Positions 15,670-26,100 of a stretch of 34,744 bases of DNA are shown here, piece after piece. The notes beneath the pieces are model-generated. The model saw only the letters and a list, made by a program, of their open reading frames with translations, had not been told where the DNA came from and ran no database searches. A program made the position numbers and the translations under genes. The stretch is from a virus. Numbering within the stretch: the first letter of the stretch is position 1; every line of letters starts with the position of its first letter. The stretch covers positions 1 through 34,744 of the IMG/VR virus record IMGVR_UViG_3300036985_000091. One strand, 5' to 3'.

Positions 15670-18600
15670 TTATAACATACAAATTTGAGTAACATCTGAA
15701 GGAGCTACTTTTTTAGCTCCAGCTATATACAATCCTTGGAAGAATGGCAATACACTATCTATACTAGTTTCTTTACCTACAACTTTTATATTAAGATATT
15801 CTCCCCCCACAATATGCTTTTTGGTATTAGCTGTTTTGTTAAGAGACAAATATAAAGCTTTATCTGAGCCCTGCTTATAGTTTGGGCTTAGGACGTACAC
15901 ACCTGACTCTCCTTTTTTAGTTCTAAATACCATAACTGCTGGAGGGTAACCACCATACTTTTCAACATTGGTGTAATGTTCTTTAGCAAGCTTGGTTACT
16001 GTTATCCCTAGACTCTGTCTATCTGTGAGGTTAGACCCACCAGGACGTATCTCCCCAAATATTCTAAAGAACTTGACTAAGTCCTCAGCTGTAAAGTAGT
16101 TGCCTGTTTGCATGTTCATAGATTGCTTATGTAAGTAATCCGCTACACTTATATCAGGTAATCCAGCCATTTCTCTTTTAAGAGGTTGCAGCCAAAACTG
16201 TGGTGGGATCATAGTAGCATAGTTAAATGCCGACTTCCTAAACCCGTTAGAGATTAAGGTGTGCATAGATAAATCAAACCCTATCTTCTTAATTTCTTCT
16301 ATAGATCCTTTATACTTTTGTATTGTTTGCTCTGTAGCATCTTTACCAGGCTTTGTTAAATAAGCTTCTGGTCTGTACATTAGGTTGTACAAGTCTTCTT
16401 GAATCCTTGACTTTTCCTCTGGTGCATACTGTTGTGTGGCATCAAAGTTAAAAGTTACAAATCCTTTTACAGATTTGTTATTGTCATCTTCGCTAAGTTT
16501 AGATAAGAATTCATTCCCAGAAAGGTTTCCGTATTTCTGTAAAGCATTTTGAACTCTTGCCCACAAGGTAAACTTTCCTTTACCTGGTTTGTATAAGTCT
16601 TCACTGTATGGTACATTAAAATATACACTAAGTGGGGAATCTTTTTTTGTCAAAATTGTAAACATCATAGCAGCATTAATATCTCTGTGCTGCTCTACAC
16701 TTAGTGTCTCTCTTCCTGTAGCTGCTTTGATACCCTCTTTAAATTTAATAGCTGACTCTGATGTAGTCATTGGGAATACAGTACCAGCAACTCCAAGCAT
16801 TTCTACTAGCAGATTATAGTACCCTCTCTCAAATCCGTAGATGGAATTCTCATCATAAAATTGTGTAAGAATGTTTTCATCTTTAGATCTACCATAGAAT
16901 GCTATAGGTGCATTATCCATTAGCCCACCTTTTGGATTGTTAAACTTTTGCCGTCTCTCTACAAATGCTTGAACTGCCTCTATCCTGTTAATGCCTGTCA
17001 TGGTATCTGGAGTAAGCAGTTTAAATGCCTCCTTAAGCTGTTTACCTGCTGTATACATTTTCATAAAGTTTTGCAGAGCTCTAGCAGGCTTAACAGATAA
17101 AGTCATGATTTGATCTCTAGACATTGTATATGTACTAGGTATTTTTTTATAATTCTGAGGAAGACCATCACTGCCTAGTGCTATATCATATTTCTCAGCA
17201 ATTTTTTTATAAGCTCTATTCATAGCAGACAAATCATCATTGTGTTCATTTGCCATGACGTCTACAAAATCTCTGATAATTGGCTGGTTTAAAAAGTGAT
17301 GTAGTAATTCTGTATCCCCATGATAATGTATCCACAGCAACTCTACTGGAAAAGTTATTGGGCTGTCATTCACTATATAGTGGTATGGAGCTTTGGTACC
17401 ATCCACAGCTGCAGTTACATATCGGCTACTAATTCTATCTGTAGTAAGACCAGAGTCATACTTATATCCTGCATTTTTTGGGATGGCTTTAAGAAAGCTA
17501 GTATTTACCAATTCTCCTTGAATTTTAATTGCAAACTCTGACACCAAATTAAAGTCATCTGATGCAGCTGCTACGTTTCTACCAGCCATTGCATTAGCCC
17601 AAAGTCCTCTTAATTTGGTTCCTAGCAAGTTTCTTACAGCACTTTGAGTTTCATACATACCTCCTGTAAATACTTTATTAGGTTTTAAAGACTCGTTTAG
17701 ACTCACAATACTAGTTCTAATATTTTTTAAAACGTCATCATCAAGTGGTCTTAGTGTCTCAAGGTAGTGTTCTGGGGAAGAGAATACAGCTTCGATTGTA
17801 TCCAAGATAATATTCATTAGTTCCTTATCATTAACTTTAGATACGTCCTTAGTTCTAGAAAGCTCAAAGTAATTAGGCTTTACTTTTACACCATTCTCAA
17901 TTTCTGGAAACATCAAGAACATTTTATCTACGTCAAAGTCAGATCCCATTAGCTTTACAAGCTGTGGGGGAACTACAATTGCTTTTTCATATCCAGCAGG
18001 AAGTACAGCTTTAATCTTGAAGATAATGGTGGATGCCTTATCCTGGTTAGGGATACGATAACCAATGATTCTTCTAAGCTCTTCTGGAATGTTGGCAAGA
18101 TCTAAGTCTGCACCTGGCTCTATGCCAAATCTTCTAAGCACATCCTCTCTAACCATTATCTCAGCGTGGGCTAACCTAGTGCCCCTACCTTCATTAGAAG
18201 GGTGATCCACAATCTCTAAGAAATTAAGAGTGTTGTCTACTCCGAATCCACCTAAAGCTGCAGTTTGTACAGCCTCGTATCCTGATACATATTGCTTAAA
18301 TACATTGTTGTTATAGATGCTAAGTAATGCTGTTTGGAATGCTGTACCGTATACAGGGAAGTCAAGTGGTATAGAGAATCTTGTAATACCAGTAACAGGG
18401 TCTATAGTTATATCAAGAGCTTTAATGAAGTTATCACTTAATTCTCTTTCTATAGCTTGACTCTCAATTAAGGATCTAATATTTTTAATCAGTTTCTTTT
18501 TAGCTTCTTTAAACTCTTCAGCATTTTGAATAGCATCTATGTTTACTTTACTATTAGTAGATGTCTCAAGCTTAAGTTTTTCAACAATCTTTCTAAATTG

Positions 18601-21600
18601 ACCTAAACCTATTTGATTGTTTACAGACTCAAGGTCTCTTTTAATTCTTTCCTCAATAGCTGCATGATAAAGTGCTGTCATGTCTTCACCAAATACAGGC
18701 ACCTCTTCTTTTAATCCTGCATTGTAAAAATAAGTTGCAGATGATACTACGTTAGCAATAGCATTCTTTTTCACTTGTCTACCGAAAATTGTCTCGGATT
18801 TTTCTTTTGCAGGTGGAATGGTTTGAGGAAAACGTAAAGCAGATGTGCTGTTTCTATTAGATTTTACATTAGCAAAAAATCCACCTTGCATAGGTGACCA
18901 GTTCTTAATATCAAGTACATTCAACTTAACCCCCTTCTTGGCAGATATAGCACTAGCTGTATGTATTTTTTTCATCCCTGCATAAGGATTGTTTGCTTCA
19001 AGTGGGTTGGCCTCCATTCTCATCCTCATGTCATCCATGACTGGGAATGCTTTACTGTACGATTTAAGTATTGGGAAATAAGCTGTCTTAGTAATGTCCG
19101 AAACTACAGTATTTCCTACACGTTTAATCTCATTGCCAAATGGCTTATAGGGCCTGAATGGGATTTCTTGCCCAGCCTTTGCTCCTTTAGGTAACTTAAC
19201 TCCTAGTGGATATAAAAATCTTCCCTCAGGATCTTGTTTATAATTTTTGTAAGCTAATTCATGATAATCATCCCACTCTCCTTGCCCGTCCATTATTTCT
19301 CTCAACCAATCTATTGAGATAAGAGTTAAACCATCGTGCTCTTCAAATTCACCTGCCATGTACTGTGAAGTAAACGCAGCTTCCTCTGGGCTATATCCAG
19401 ATCGTATAAGTTGCTCAGTAGTTCTAGTTGCCCAATCATTCATTTTCTGTGCAATGGCAGAAGTAATCTGTCCTTTTGGATCATCAAATACTAACTCTTC
19501 GTATTCAGAGATGGCTCCATACCCCATAGGATCGTCAAGCCATGTTACTTTTTGTGATTCTTTTTTACCAAGTGTTCCTTTCTCTGCAAGCTTAGTCCCA
19601 GGGGTTCCAAGAGTTCTTTGACGTTTAGTAAAATCCTCTACACTCTTGAACATAGCTCTATTACCTCTCGTTATTTTAATAACCTCATTTCTACCTACAT
19701 CTTCATGAATAAGAAAGTCTAAAAAAAGTGGGGTTGCCATTTGAACAAACTTAGAGTTATCAGAAGATTCTACAATCTTAGTTCCCTCTGCCCATTTTGA
19801 TAACTGTTTACTACTTAAGTCTTTTTTCCTATTAGACGTTTCAATAAGTTTTGCAATTTGAATTGCAGCATCTTCGTAGAACAAAGTGAGATCTGCTGTC
19901 ATCCTGCTTAGCTCATTTGCAAATTCCTTTAGTTGTGGATTTAAAGGAATGCCGTTGTTACGTGCTTTTATATAATCCTCAGCAAGATCCGACATATACA
20001 TTCCACCACCTTTTTCACTGATAAACACATCAGTTACAATTCTTTCCCCGTCTTTATTTATACCATCAAACTGCATAAACTCACTGCTTATACCAGTAGT
20101 GTCTCCAGTATGATAGTCTGATATCTTAGTGGCATTAGGATCTGCAATTGTCTTTTTAGCTTCTTTTATTCTAAGAAGATCTTGAAGTATTCCTTTTATG
20201 AATGCCTGTTGGTAGTTCATATTAAGACTATCCTTTGTGTGACCAGATAGTCTAGGCATGTTCATGTACATCATAATTGCCCTGTCCCCCATAGAAGGAA
20301 CGGTTACCCCATAGGTGGTAGCATCATCGTTATTTATAAAGGCTTGTAGTCTTGAAAGAATAGAATCAACACTATTAAAGTCTTCGTATTCTAATCCATC
20401 TTCTGCATAATCTCTAATAGCTGATAACGGATTCACACTAAATCCCTCTGAAAACTTTTCATTATTCAGAAGATGGTTAAATAAGTGGCTAGGTTCCATG
20501 CCAGGTGGAAATATGAATGGATCCTTTTTATACAACTCAAAGGCCTTATCTTTATTCTTAGCTAGGTCTGCTTTAACTATTGCAGGTAATTCAGCAATAG
20601 GGGTAGACATATTTAATGGGAATGTAGCCGTGTTAACAGCAGTCACAAAACTCTCAGCAGATCTACTTGTGAAGTACGGAGCTAGGCTAGCCAGGAACTT
20701 CATACCCTTTTTAGCAAAATCTGCATCGTAATAAGGTATAGGTTTTTCATTTACCGTACCTATGCTTAACCCAGTACGAGGGAAGGTTGTAGTCGGAGAT
20801 AGAGATTTAAATATCTCTATAAGTCTAGCTCTATCAAAGATTACCTTAAATGCAGCTTTTCCTTTAACTTCTATTTTCTTTCTTTTATCTGTTTCAGATT
20901 TAAGTACTGTGAATCCTTTGTCTATTAAGTTTTGTAGGTTTTGTATAGTATCAAACTCTTGGATATTACTTCCTAAGCTCATACCTAAATGCCATATTAG
21001 AGAACCTAGTGCATTTACAGGAGTACTTATCTGACCGTCAGTGCCACTCATAAATGCAATATCAGCAGCAGCATCATCTTTGTATTCCTTAATAGAAGCC
21101 TCGTAGCTTTTCTGAAAGTACTTTGATATAAGCTTAAACTTCTCTGATTTTATTTTATACTTAGCAGTAGTCTCATCATCACCTATTGTTTTTATATAAA
21201 CTGCACGTTTAGTTATATCTGTATCTTCTTCTTGTCCATCCATTTCTACTATCTGGACTCTCCATTGTTTTCCTACTCTGCTCTCAGTGCTAGAACTATT
21301 AGCATTTATTATTTTACTATCCTCCCCAAAAAGAATTAACTTAAATTCAGAGTTAGTATTAGCAAGTGCATTATACAAAGTAGCTCTGTCTTGATGAGAC
21401 AGCGTACGAATACGTTCATTTATACTTTTAAGATCTGTTCTAAGCTTAGATTTCTCTATAAGATTAGCCTCCATCTCTTCAAAAGTTAAAGTGTCGGCAC
21501 ATATCTCTGATAACTGTTTGTATATAAAAGGTAAACTGTAGTATTCATTTTCACTAGTAAACACTTCATTCTTTTTGGTTTTATATATTATCTTGTCTCC

Positions 21601-23091
21601 TTCTTTTACTCCAGTTATAATAGGTATACGTCTAAGAATATTCTTTGCTCTCTGTGATAGTTTAGTCATTGGAGAGTCGGCAAAGTGGCTTCTTCCTCTA
21701 ATGTCTTTATCATCTACACCTGCATCCTGTGCTTCAACTTTTTCAGTCTCAGCATCTCCTTCTTCGTTGCTAGCTACAAGAACATCTTTTGTAACAGAGT
21801 ATTGGGCGGCAGCCAATCCATTAAGTACCATTTTTCTCCATGATGGGATCAAAGTGTTACCAGTTTGAAGATCATTTTTACCGTACCAGTTTGTAATTAC
21901 ATTTATAACTTGCTTACGTCTAGCTATCTGTCTTTGAGCTATTGATTTATCTCTGTCAGAAGAATCAGGATTAATTACCTTTTTCTTTATTACGATTCCA
22001 TTCTTCTTTGCATATTCAACTAAGTCTGAAAGATACCCATCTACCTCAGGTTTAAATGCCTCGGCTGCTTTAGCATCTTGTTTTTTAAGAGCATTGTACT
22101 TTATCTTGGCATTAGTATGTCTTGTCTCTAATGACAACATTTTATACATCTTAGGTATATCTGTTTTATCTATAGTTGTTTTTTCCTTTATACTGTAGAT
22201 CTGATACAAGAGTCCATTCACAATTGACCCATTAGTTCTTTCCTTCTTACTTCCTAAGATCTTATTTACATCAGGTGTCTCCCAACTTTCAATTTCATCG
22301 ATAGCCATATTGGTAAGCCCTTGTACCATCTTCTCTACAGTGGCTGATGGTATACCCTCTACAAGCATGCTCGGATTATAAGAACTCTGCATAGCTTGTG
22401 GGTTCCTGAATACTCCTCTACCGAGGAAAGTATCATTGGCTTTGGTAGTCTCCATAAGAGAATACACATCTCTAAGACTCAGCTTATTGGATATTATTCC
22501 TTTTATCCAGCTGAACAAGTCTCTGAACCATTTAGCTAGTCTATCCAGTATACCCTTGCTACTTTCTTCCTCAGTCTGCATGTGCTCCATGAATCCATCA
22601 GACATCTTCTCTTCGAGTACTAGATTACTAGCCTCTTCATCCCCGATTAAAGTATCGTATAACTCTTGTACTTCTTTCTGAATTTTTTGAATCTCAGCAG
22701 TAGTAGGTGCTCCAAATTGTTTAGATGCATCTTTATACAAAGCATTTCTCTGTTCTTCAGATAACATTGTTCTAAACAGCAAATGGTAAGCTTCATGGTA
22801 TGCAGTTCCAGCTTTAGCAGATGTCCATAAATTAATTGCCCCGTTCTCAACATATCCATGCTGAGTCTTATTACCTATCTCTTTGGCAAAGTCATAGAAG
22901 ATAGTCTCCTTTCCAGGAAACATTTTGGATAAATAAGCAATAGCTCTATCTTTTTTATCAGACTCTTTTGGGAAGTAGTACTTAGAAGGCACCTCCCCAT
23001 TATACTTATTCCATAATTTATAAGCTCTGTCAGGTTGAGCTTCTTCTAGTGACTTCCATTCAGGAAGAGATTTATTTGGGCAAAATGTCAT
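15670..23091 (-). CDS. Giant crAss-like virion RNA polymerase with N-terminal HEXXH domain
   Basis: A 2473-residue protein. The polymerase core is marked by GSDFDVDKMF, with Asp1718, Asp1720 and Asp1722 forming the Mg-binding loop of the double-psi beta-barrel. Upstream, RIPNQDKASTIIFKIKAVLP and AIVVPPQLVKLM line up with the beta-prime pattern 'RxPxLHRxSI...' through 'NADFDGD'. This is the single-chain polymerase family of crAss-like phages (phi14:2 gp66 type), related to YonO and to eukaryotic RNA-dependent RNA polymerases. A candidate first barrel lies around residues 1290-1420 (VVSDITKTAYFPIL). The N-terminus has HEAYH at 99-103 with EEKMSDGF as a possible third ligand, then an amphipathic helix LAKWFRDLFSWIKGI (about 181-195). 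It is probably carried in the capsid and transcribes early genes after ejection; the protease domain may be active or structural. It has an AT-rich leader and no Shine-Dalgarno sequence. Confidence 0.9.
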   Translation of the reverse strand: MTFCPNKSLPEWKSLEEAQPDRAYKLWNKYNGEVPSKYYFPKESDKKDRAIAYLSKMFPGKETIFYDFAKEIGNKTQHGYVENGAINLWTSAKAGTAYHEAYHLLFRTMLSEEQRNALYKDASKQFGAPTTAEIQKIQKEVQELYDTLIGDEEASNLVLEEKMSDGFMEHMQTEEESSKGILDRLAKWFRDLFSWIKGIISNKLSLRDVYSLMETTKANDTFLGRGVFRNPQAMQSSYNPSMLVEGIPSATVEKMVQGLTNMAIDEIESWETPDVNKILGSKKERTNGSIVNGLLYQIYSIKEKTTIDKTDIPKMYKMLSLETRHTNAKIKYNALKKQDAKAAEAFKPEVDGYLSDLVEYAKKNGIVIKKKVINPDSSDRDKSIAQRQIARRKQVINVITNWYGKNDLQTGNTLIPSWRKMVLNGLAAAQYSVTKDVLVASNEEGDAETEKVEAQDAGVDDKDIRGRSHFADSPMTKLSQRAKNILRRIPIITGVKEGDKIIYKTKKNEVFTSENEYYSLPFIYKQLSEICADTLTFEEMEANLIEKSKLRTDLKSINERIRTLSHQDRATLYNALANTNSEFKLILFGEDSKIINANSSSTESRVGKQWRVQIVEMDGQEEDTDITKRAVYIKTIGDDETTAKYKIKSEKFKLISKYFQKSYEASIKEYKDDAAADIAFMSGTDGQISTPVNALGSLIWHLGMSLGSNIQEFDTIQNLQNLIDKGFTVLKSETDKRKKIEVKGKAAFKVIFDRARLIEIFKSLSPTTTFPRTGLSIGTVNEKPIPYYDADFAKKGMKFLASLAPYFTSRSAESFVTAVNTATFPLNMSTPIAELPAIVKADLAKNKDKAFELYKKDPFIFPPGMEPSHLFNHLLNNEKFSEGFSVNPLSAIRDYAEDGLEYEDFNSVDSILSRLQAFINNDDATTYGVTVPSMGDRAIMMYMNMPRLSGHTKDSLNMNYQQAFIKGILQDLLRIKEAKKTIADPNATKISDYHTGDTTGISSEFMQFDGINKDGERIVTDVFISEKGGGMYMSDLAEDYIKARNNGIPLNPQLKEFANELSRMTADLTLFYEDAAIQIAKLIETSNRKKDLSSKQLSKWAEGTKIVESSDNSKFVQMATPLFLDFLIHEDVGRNEVIKITRGNRAMFKSVEDFTKRQRTLGTPGTKLAEKGTLGKKESQKVTWLDDPMGYGAISEYEELVFDDPKGQITSAIAQKMNDWATRTTEQLIRSGYSPEEAAFTSQYMAGEFEEHDGLTLISIDWLREIMDGQGEWDDYHELAYKNYKQDPEGRFLYPLGVKLPKGAKAGQEIPFRPYKPFGNEIKRVGNTVVSDITKTAYFPILKSYSKAFPVMDDMRMRMEANPLEANNPYAGMKKIHTASAISAKKGVKLNVLDIKNWSPMQGGFFANVKSNRNSTSALRFPQTIPPAKEKSETIFGRQVKKNAIANVVSSATYFYNAGLKEEVPVFGEDMTALYHAAIEERIKRDLESVNNQIGLGQFRKIVEKLKLETSTNSKVNIDAIQNAEEFKEAKKKLIKNIRSLIESQAIERELSDNFIKALDITIDPVTGITRFSIPLDFPVYGTAFQTALLSIYNNNVFKQYVSGYEAVQTAALGGFGVDNTLNFLEIVDHPSNEGRGTRLAHAEIMVREDVLRRFGIEPGADLDLANIPEELRRIIGYRIPNQDKASTIIFKIKAVLPAGYEKAIVVPPQLVKLMGSDFDVDKMFLMFPEIENGVKVKPNYFELSRTKDVSKVNDKELMNIILDTIEAVFSSPEHYLETLRPLDDDVLKNIRTSIVSLNESLKPNKVFTGGMYETQSAVRNLLGTKLRGLWANAMAGRNVAAASDDFNLVSEFAIKIQGELVNTSFLKAIPKNAGYKYDSGLTTDRISSRYVTAAVDGTKAPYHYIVNDSPITFPVELLWIHYHGDTELLHHFLNQPIIRDFVDVMANEHNDDLSAMNRAYKKIAEKYDIALGSDGLPQNYKKIPSTYTMSRDQIMTLSVKPARALQNFMKMYTAGKQLKEAFKLLTPDTMTGINRIEAVQAFVERRQKFNNPKGGLMDNAPIAFYGRSKDENILTQFYDENSIYGFERGYYNLLVEMLGVAGTVFPMTTSESAIKFKEGIKAATGRETLSVEQHRDINAAMMFTILTKKDSPLSVYFNVPYSEDLYKPGKGKFTLWARVQNALQKYGNLSGNEFLSKLSEDDNNKSVKGFVTFNFDATQQYAPEEKSRIQEDLYNLMYRPEAYLTKPGKDATEQTIQKYKGSIEEIKKIGFDLSMHTLISNGFRKSAFNYATMIPPQFWLQPLKREMAGLPDISVADYLHKQSMNMQTGNYFTAEDLVKFFRIFGEIRPGGSNLTDRQSLGITVTKLAKEHYTNVEKYGGYPPAVMVFRTKKGESGVYVLSPNYKQGSDKALYLSLNKTANTKKHIVGGEYLNIKVVGKETSIDSVLPFFQGLYIAGAKKVAPSDVTQICML

Positions 23092-23104
23092 TTTCTGTAT
23101 TTTA

Positions 23105-26100
23105 TTAACAAATTCCTTCTAGCACATCGTTCTGCAGCTTGTCAGATTCTTCTTCTGTAAGGGTGATGCCAAATGTGTCTTTTACTATTTGTATAAACAT
23201 TGCATCATCCATTCCCCCAGATTTAGTAATAGACTTTTTAAGGTCTGCTAATTGTTTGTCTACTCCTGCTGATGGACCACTTTTGGATTCTCCAGCATTT
23301 AATAAGTCAGATGTTAAAGATACTTTAGTCACCTTACCTTGCTTTTTAACTTCTTTATTTTCCTTATCAACTTCTTTACCTTTAGCAGTTTTACTTTTAG
23401 TAGTAGCCTTAGTGCTTGCTTTCTTACTGCCTGCATTATTGATACTTGGGTCCGAGCTAGTCGTTGCTCTTTTCTGCTCGAAAGATACTTCACCCTTTAC
23501 CAACTTTTTAATGTCGTAGTTTAATGTAAACTTTTTCTCAGCCATACTAGATACTCTATCTATGTATCCAGCCTTGTCATATCTAACTGGTATAAACAAT
23601 ACACTAGCTCCTGTTATCTCAACCTTTACTTTTTTATCTAGTCCTATACCTCTTAGTGCATAAGCATACATGCTTAGCTGAGTTCCGTGTTGATCTCTTT
23701 TGCTTTTAGAAACTTTTTTAGTTTGTGGGTCAGTGTACCCTTTTTCATAATTTGCAAGCCCAGACTCTGAGCCAGTCTTTATGTCGTAAAGATAATACTT
23801 TCCAGTCTTCTTATCTCTAGCTAAAACGTCAAACTTACCAGCAAAATCTCCGTAGCTTTCACTGTAGACAATCATCTCAGTAGAAATTACTTTTTGTTTT
23901 CTAGAGTCTATCAGTCGTTTTATGTTTGATATCTGGCTTTTAAGATCCAAGAATGCTACACGAGACATTTTATCTCCACGGCTATAAGTGTCATCCCCCA
24001 TAAGGACTTTCTCTACAATATCGTGTACGGTATTACCAGCTCTGCTAGAAGATACTTTCTGTTCTTCTGTACCATTAAATGGCTCAGAAGAGAAACTAGT
24101 AATACGTTTAAATTTCTTAGTAGTGGATGTTCCCTCAGGCTGTATTTTATAGTGAGTTTCTTCTTTAGTGGTAGGGTCTTCAAACATCCCCTTATACTCT
24201 TTTTCTTTAATATCCAAAAGTTTACCGACTAATGGGTCTAACAGATCTCTGTCTTCTTCTGGGATATCATCTTCTTCTATATCCTCTTCTATCTCATCCT
24301 CATTTTTTAGTTTACCTTTAGAATTAAGAAGATCCTCCATAGTTGTAGTAGATCCTGCAGCTTCATCTTGCTCCTCCTCTATCTCACCAATAGCTTCTGC
24401 TATTTCATTGTTATCTTCTAATTCTTGTTCGGAATCACTGATCTCATTGTAGTCATCATCCTCATCTGAGTACTCATCATTTTCTTCTTTTTCTTTAGAC
24501 TCAGTATTGGCCTTGGCAGATTTATTTGAAATGTCTTCTTCGGCAGAATTAACAGGTTTTCCATTTACAAGCATAGGCCCATAGGTAAGACCAATGTCAA
24601 AGTACGGACTACGATCTGTATTGAGGTACATGTCTGAGCCTATGATTCCAGTCCAAGAGTTACCTTCAGAGTCAATATCAGGGATAGCCTCAGGGTCACT
24701 CAAGTATTCTACATAGCTAGTATATTTCTTTCTTTCCCCATTCTCCTCATTCATAAATGGGGAATCAAATGGCTCATTAGCTATAAGTCTTTCTATACTT
24801 ACTTGATACTTTTTATCCATTAAAGCACCTTCAAATGCTTTGATTACTTTATTTGAATACTGATTCCATTTACCTTCCTTACTTTCATTTTTGATAAAGT
24901 TTATTCCACCCTTCTCTCCTTTTTCAGCTTTTACAAAGCCGTATTCAAACTTCTTACCTGCTAATGCAAGAGAAAGATTTTGTGCAGATATACGAATATA
25001 GCTTTCAGCCTCAGGTAAATAGAAGGCATACGTATTCTCTCTATTCTCTGAGTTCTCTTGTCCTACTGGTAAAGAGAACATCAAGTCAGTTCTCTCCAGG
25101 CCTATTGCTAACTCTGCAATTAAATTAAAACCTACAAGATCTTCCAAAATATCTGACTGGCCATTCATAAGAGCCAGCTTTGCAGCATTAACTCCAGCCT
25201 TAGTCATGTTCTTAGTAGTAAGTCTAAGATGTCGGAATCCTCCTAGAGGACTTTTAACAATCATTGCAACTCTACCTAAATCTTCAGGGTATGCTTTTAT
25301 GTCTGGGAAGGTGTCTCCTGGTTCAATGTTGCCCCCTTTTAATGCCACTTCGTACTTACCTGCACCACTATCTCTTTCTATACGAGCTATGGCTATAGTA
25401 GGAACCCCTTCTGCAAATGGATTATAAAAGAATCTATTCCCATCTTCATCTACTGCATTTGCAATATTCTGAGAGTTAAATCTTTTACCAGCGATAGTAC
25501 TAGTCGTCTTTTTACCTTGTAGGTAATTATTGTAGATATCCTCACGGCTTACGTTAGACTCTGGTTTACCTGGAGCATAGCCTTCAAGCATACCAACTCT
25601 TCTCACCTTGCCATTAGGCATTCTTATTCCTACGAATATTGGGACCTTTTCCCAATGCTTATTAGCAGGGATGCTATCTTTTATACCTTCCCAATAGACA
25701 GTATCAGTACGTACTTCAAATATTACCTCTGTGCTTACACTAGAATCAACACTAGATGTTAGAAGCTCGGGAGTCATTTCAATAGTCTTACCTGTATCGA
25801 CATTTACTTGCTGCTTATACTTAGGATTAGCTAATGGTGCTCCATCAGTATCTACTATTACATTATTGTAGTCGTCAGTAGTTTTGTACTCATTCTTTAC
25901 AAGACGAGCATCTATCTCCCCAGCATGTTCACTTCCTACTTCTTCTTCCTCATCTACAGATTCTTTTGCAGGCTCACGAGTAATATTGTCTTCATCGATG
26001 ATATCTTCAGTAGGTTCTTCTTCCTCAGTTTTAAAATCTACTTGAATTGTTACATCATCTTCTTCATCAATATCATCTACCTCATTAGAGTAAAGGCCTT

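Noticed and set aside
22647-22859. 70-codon minus-strand frame inside the polymerase gene
   Set aside because: Out-of-frame shadow over the HEXXH region; no independent start signal and a Leu-rich translation without motif.
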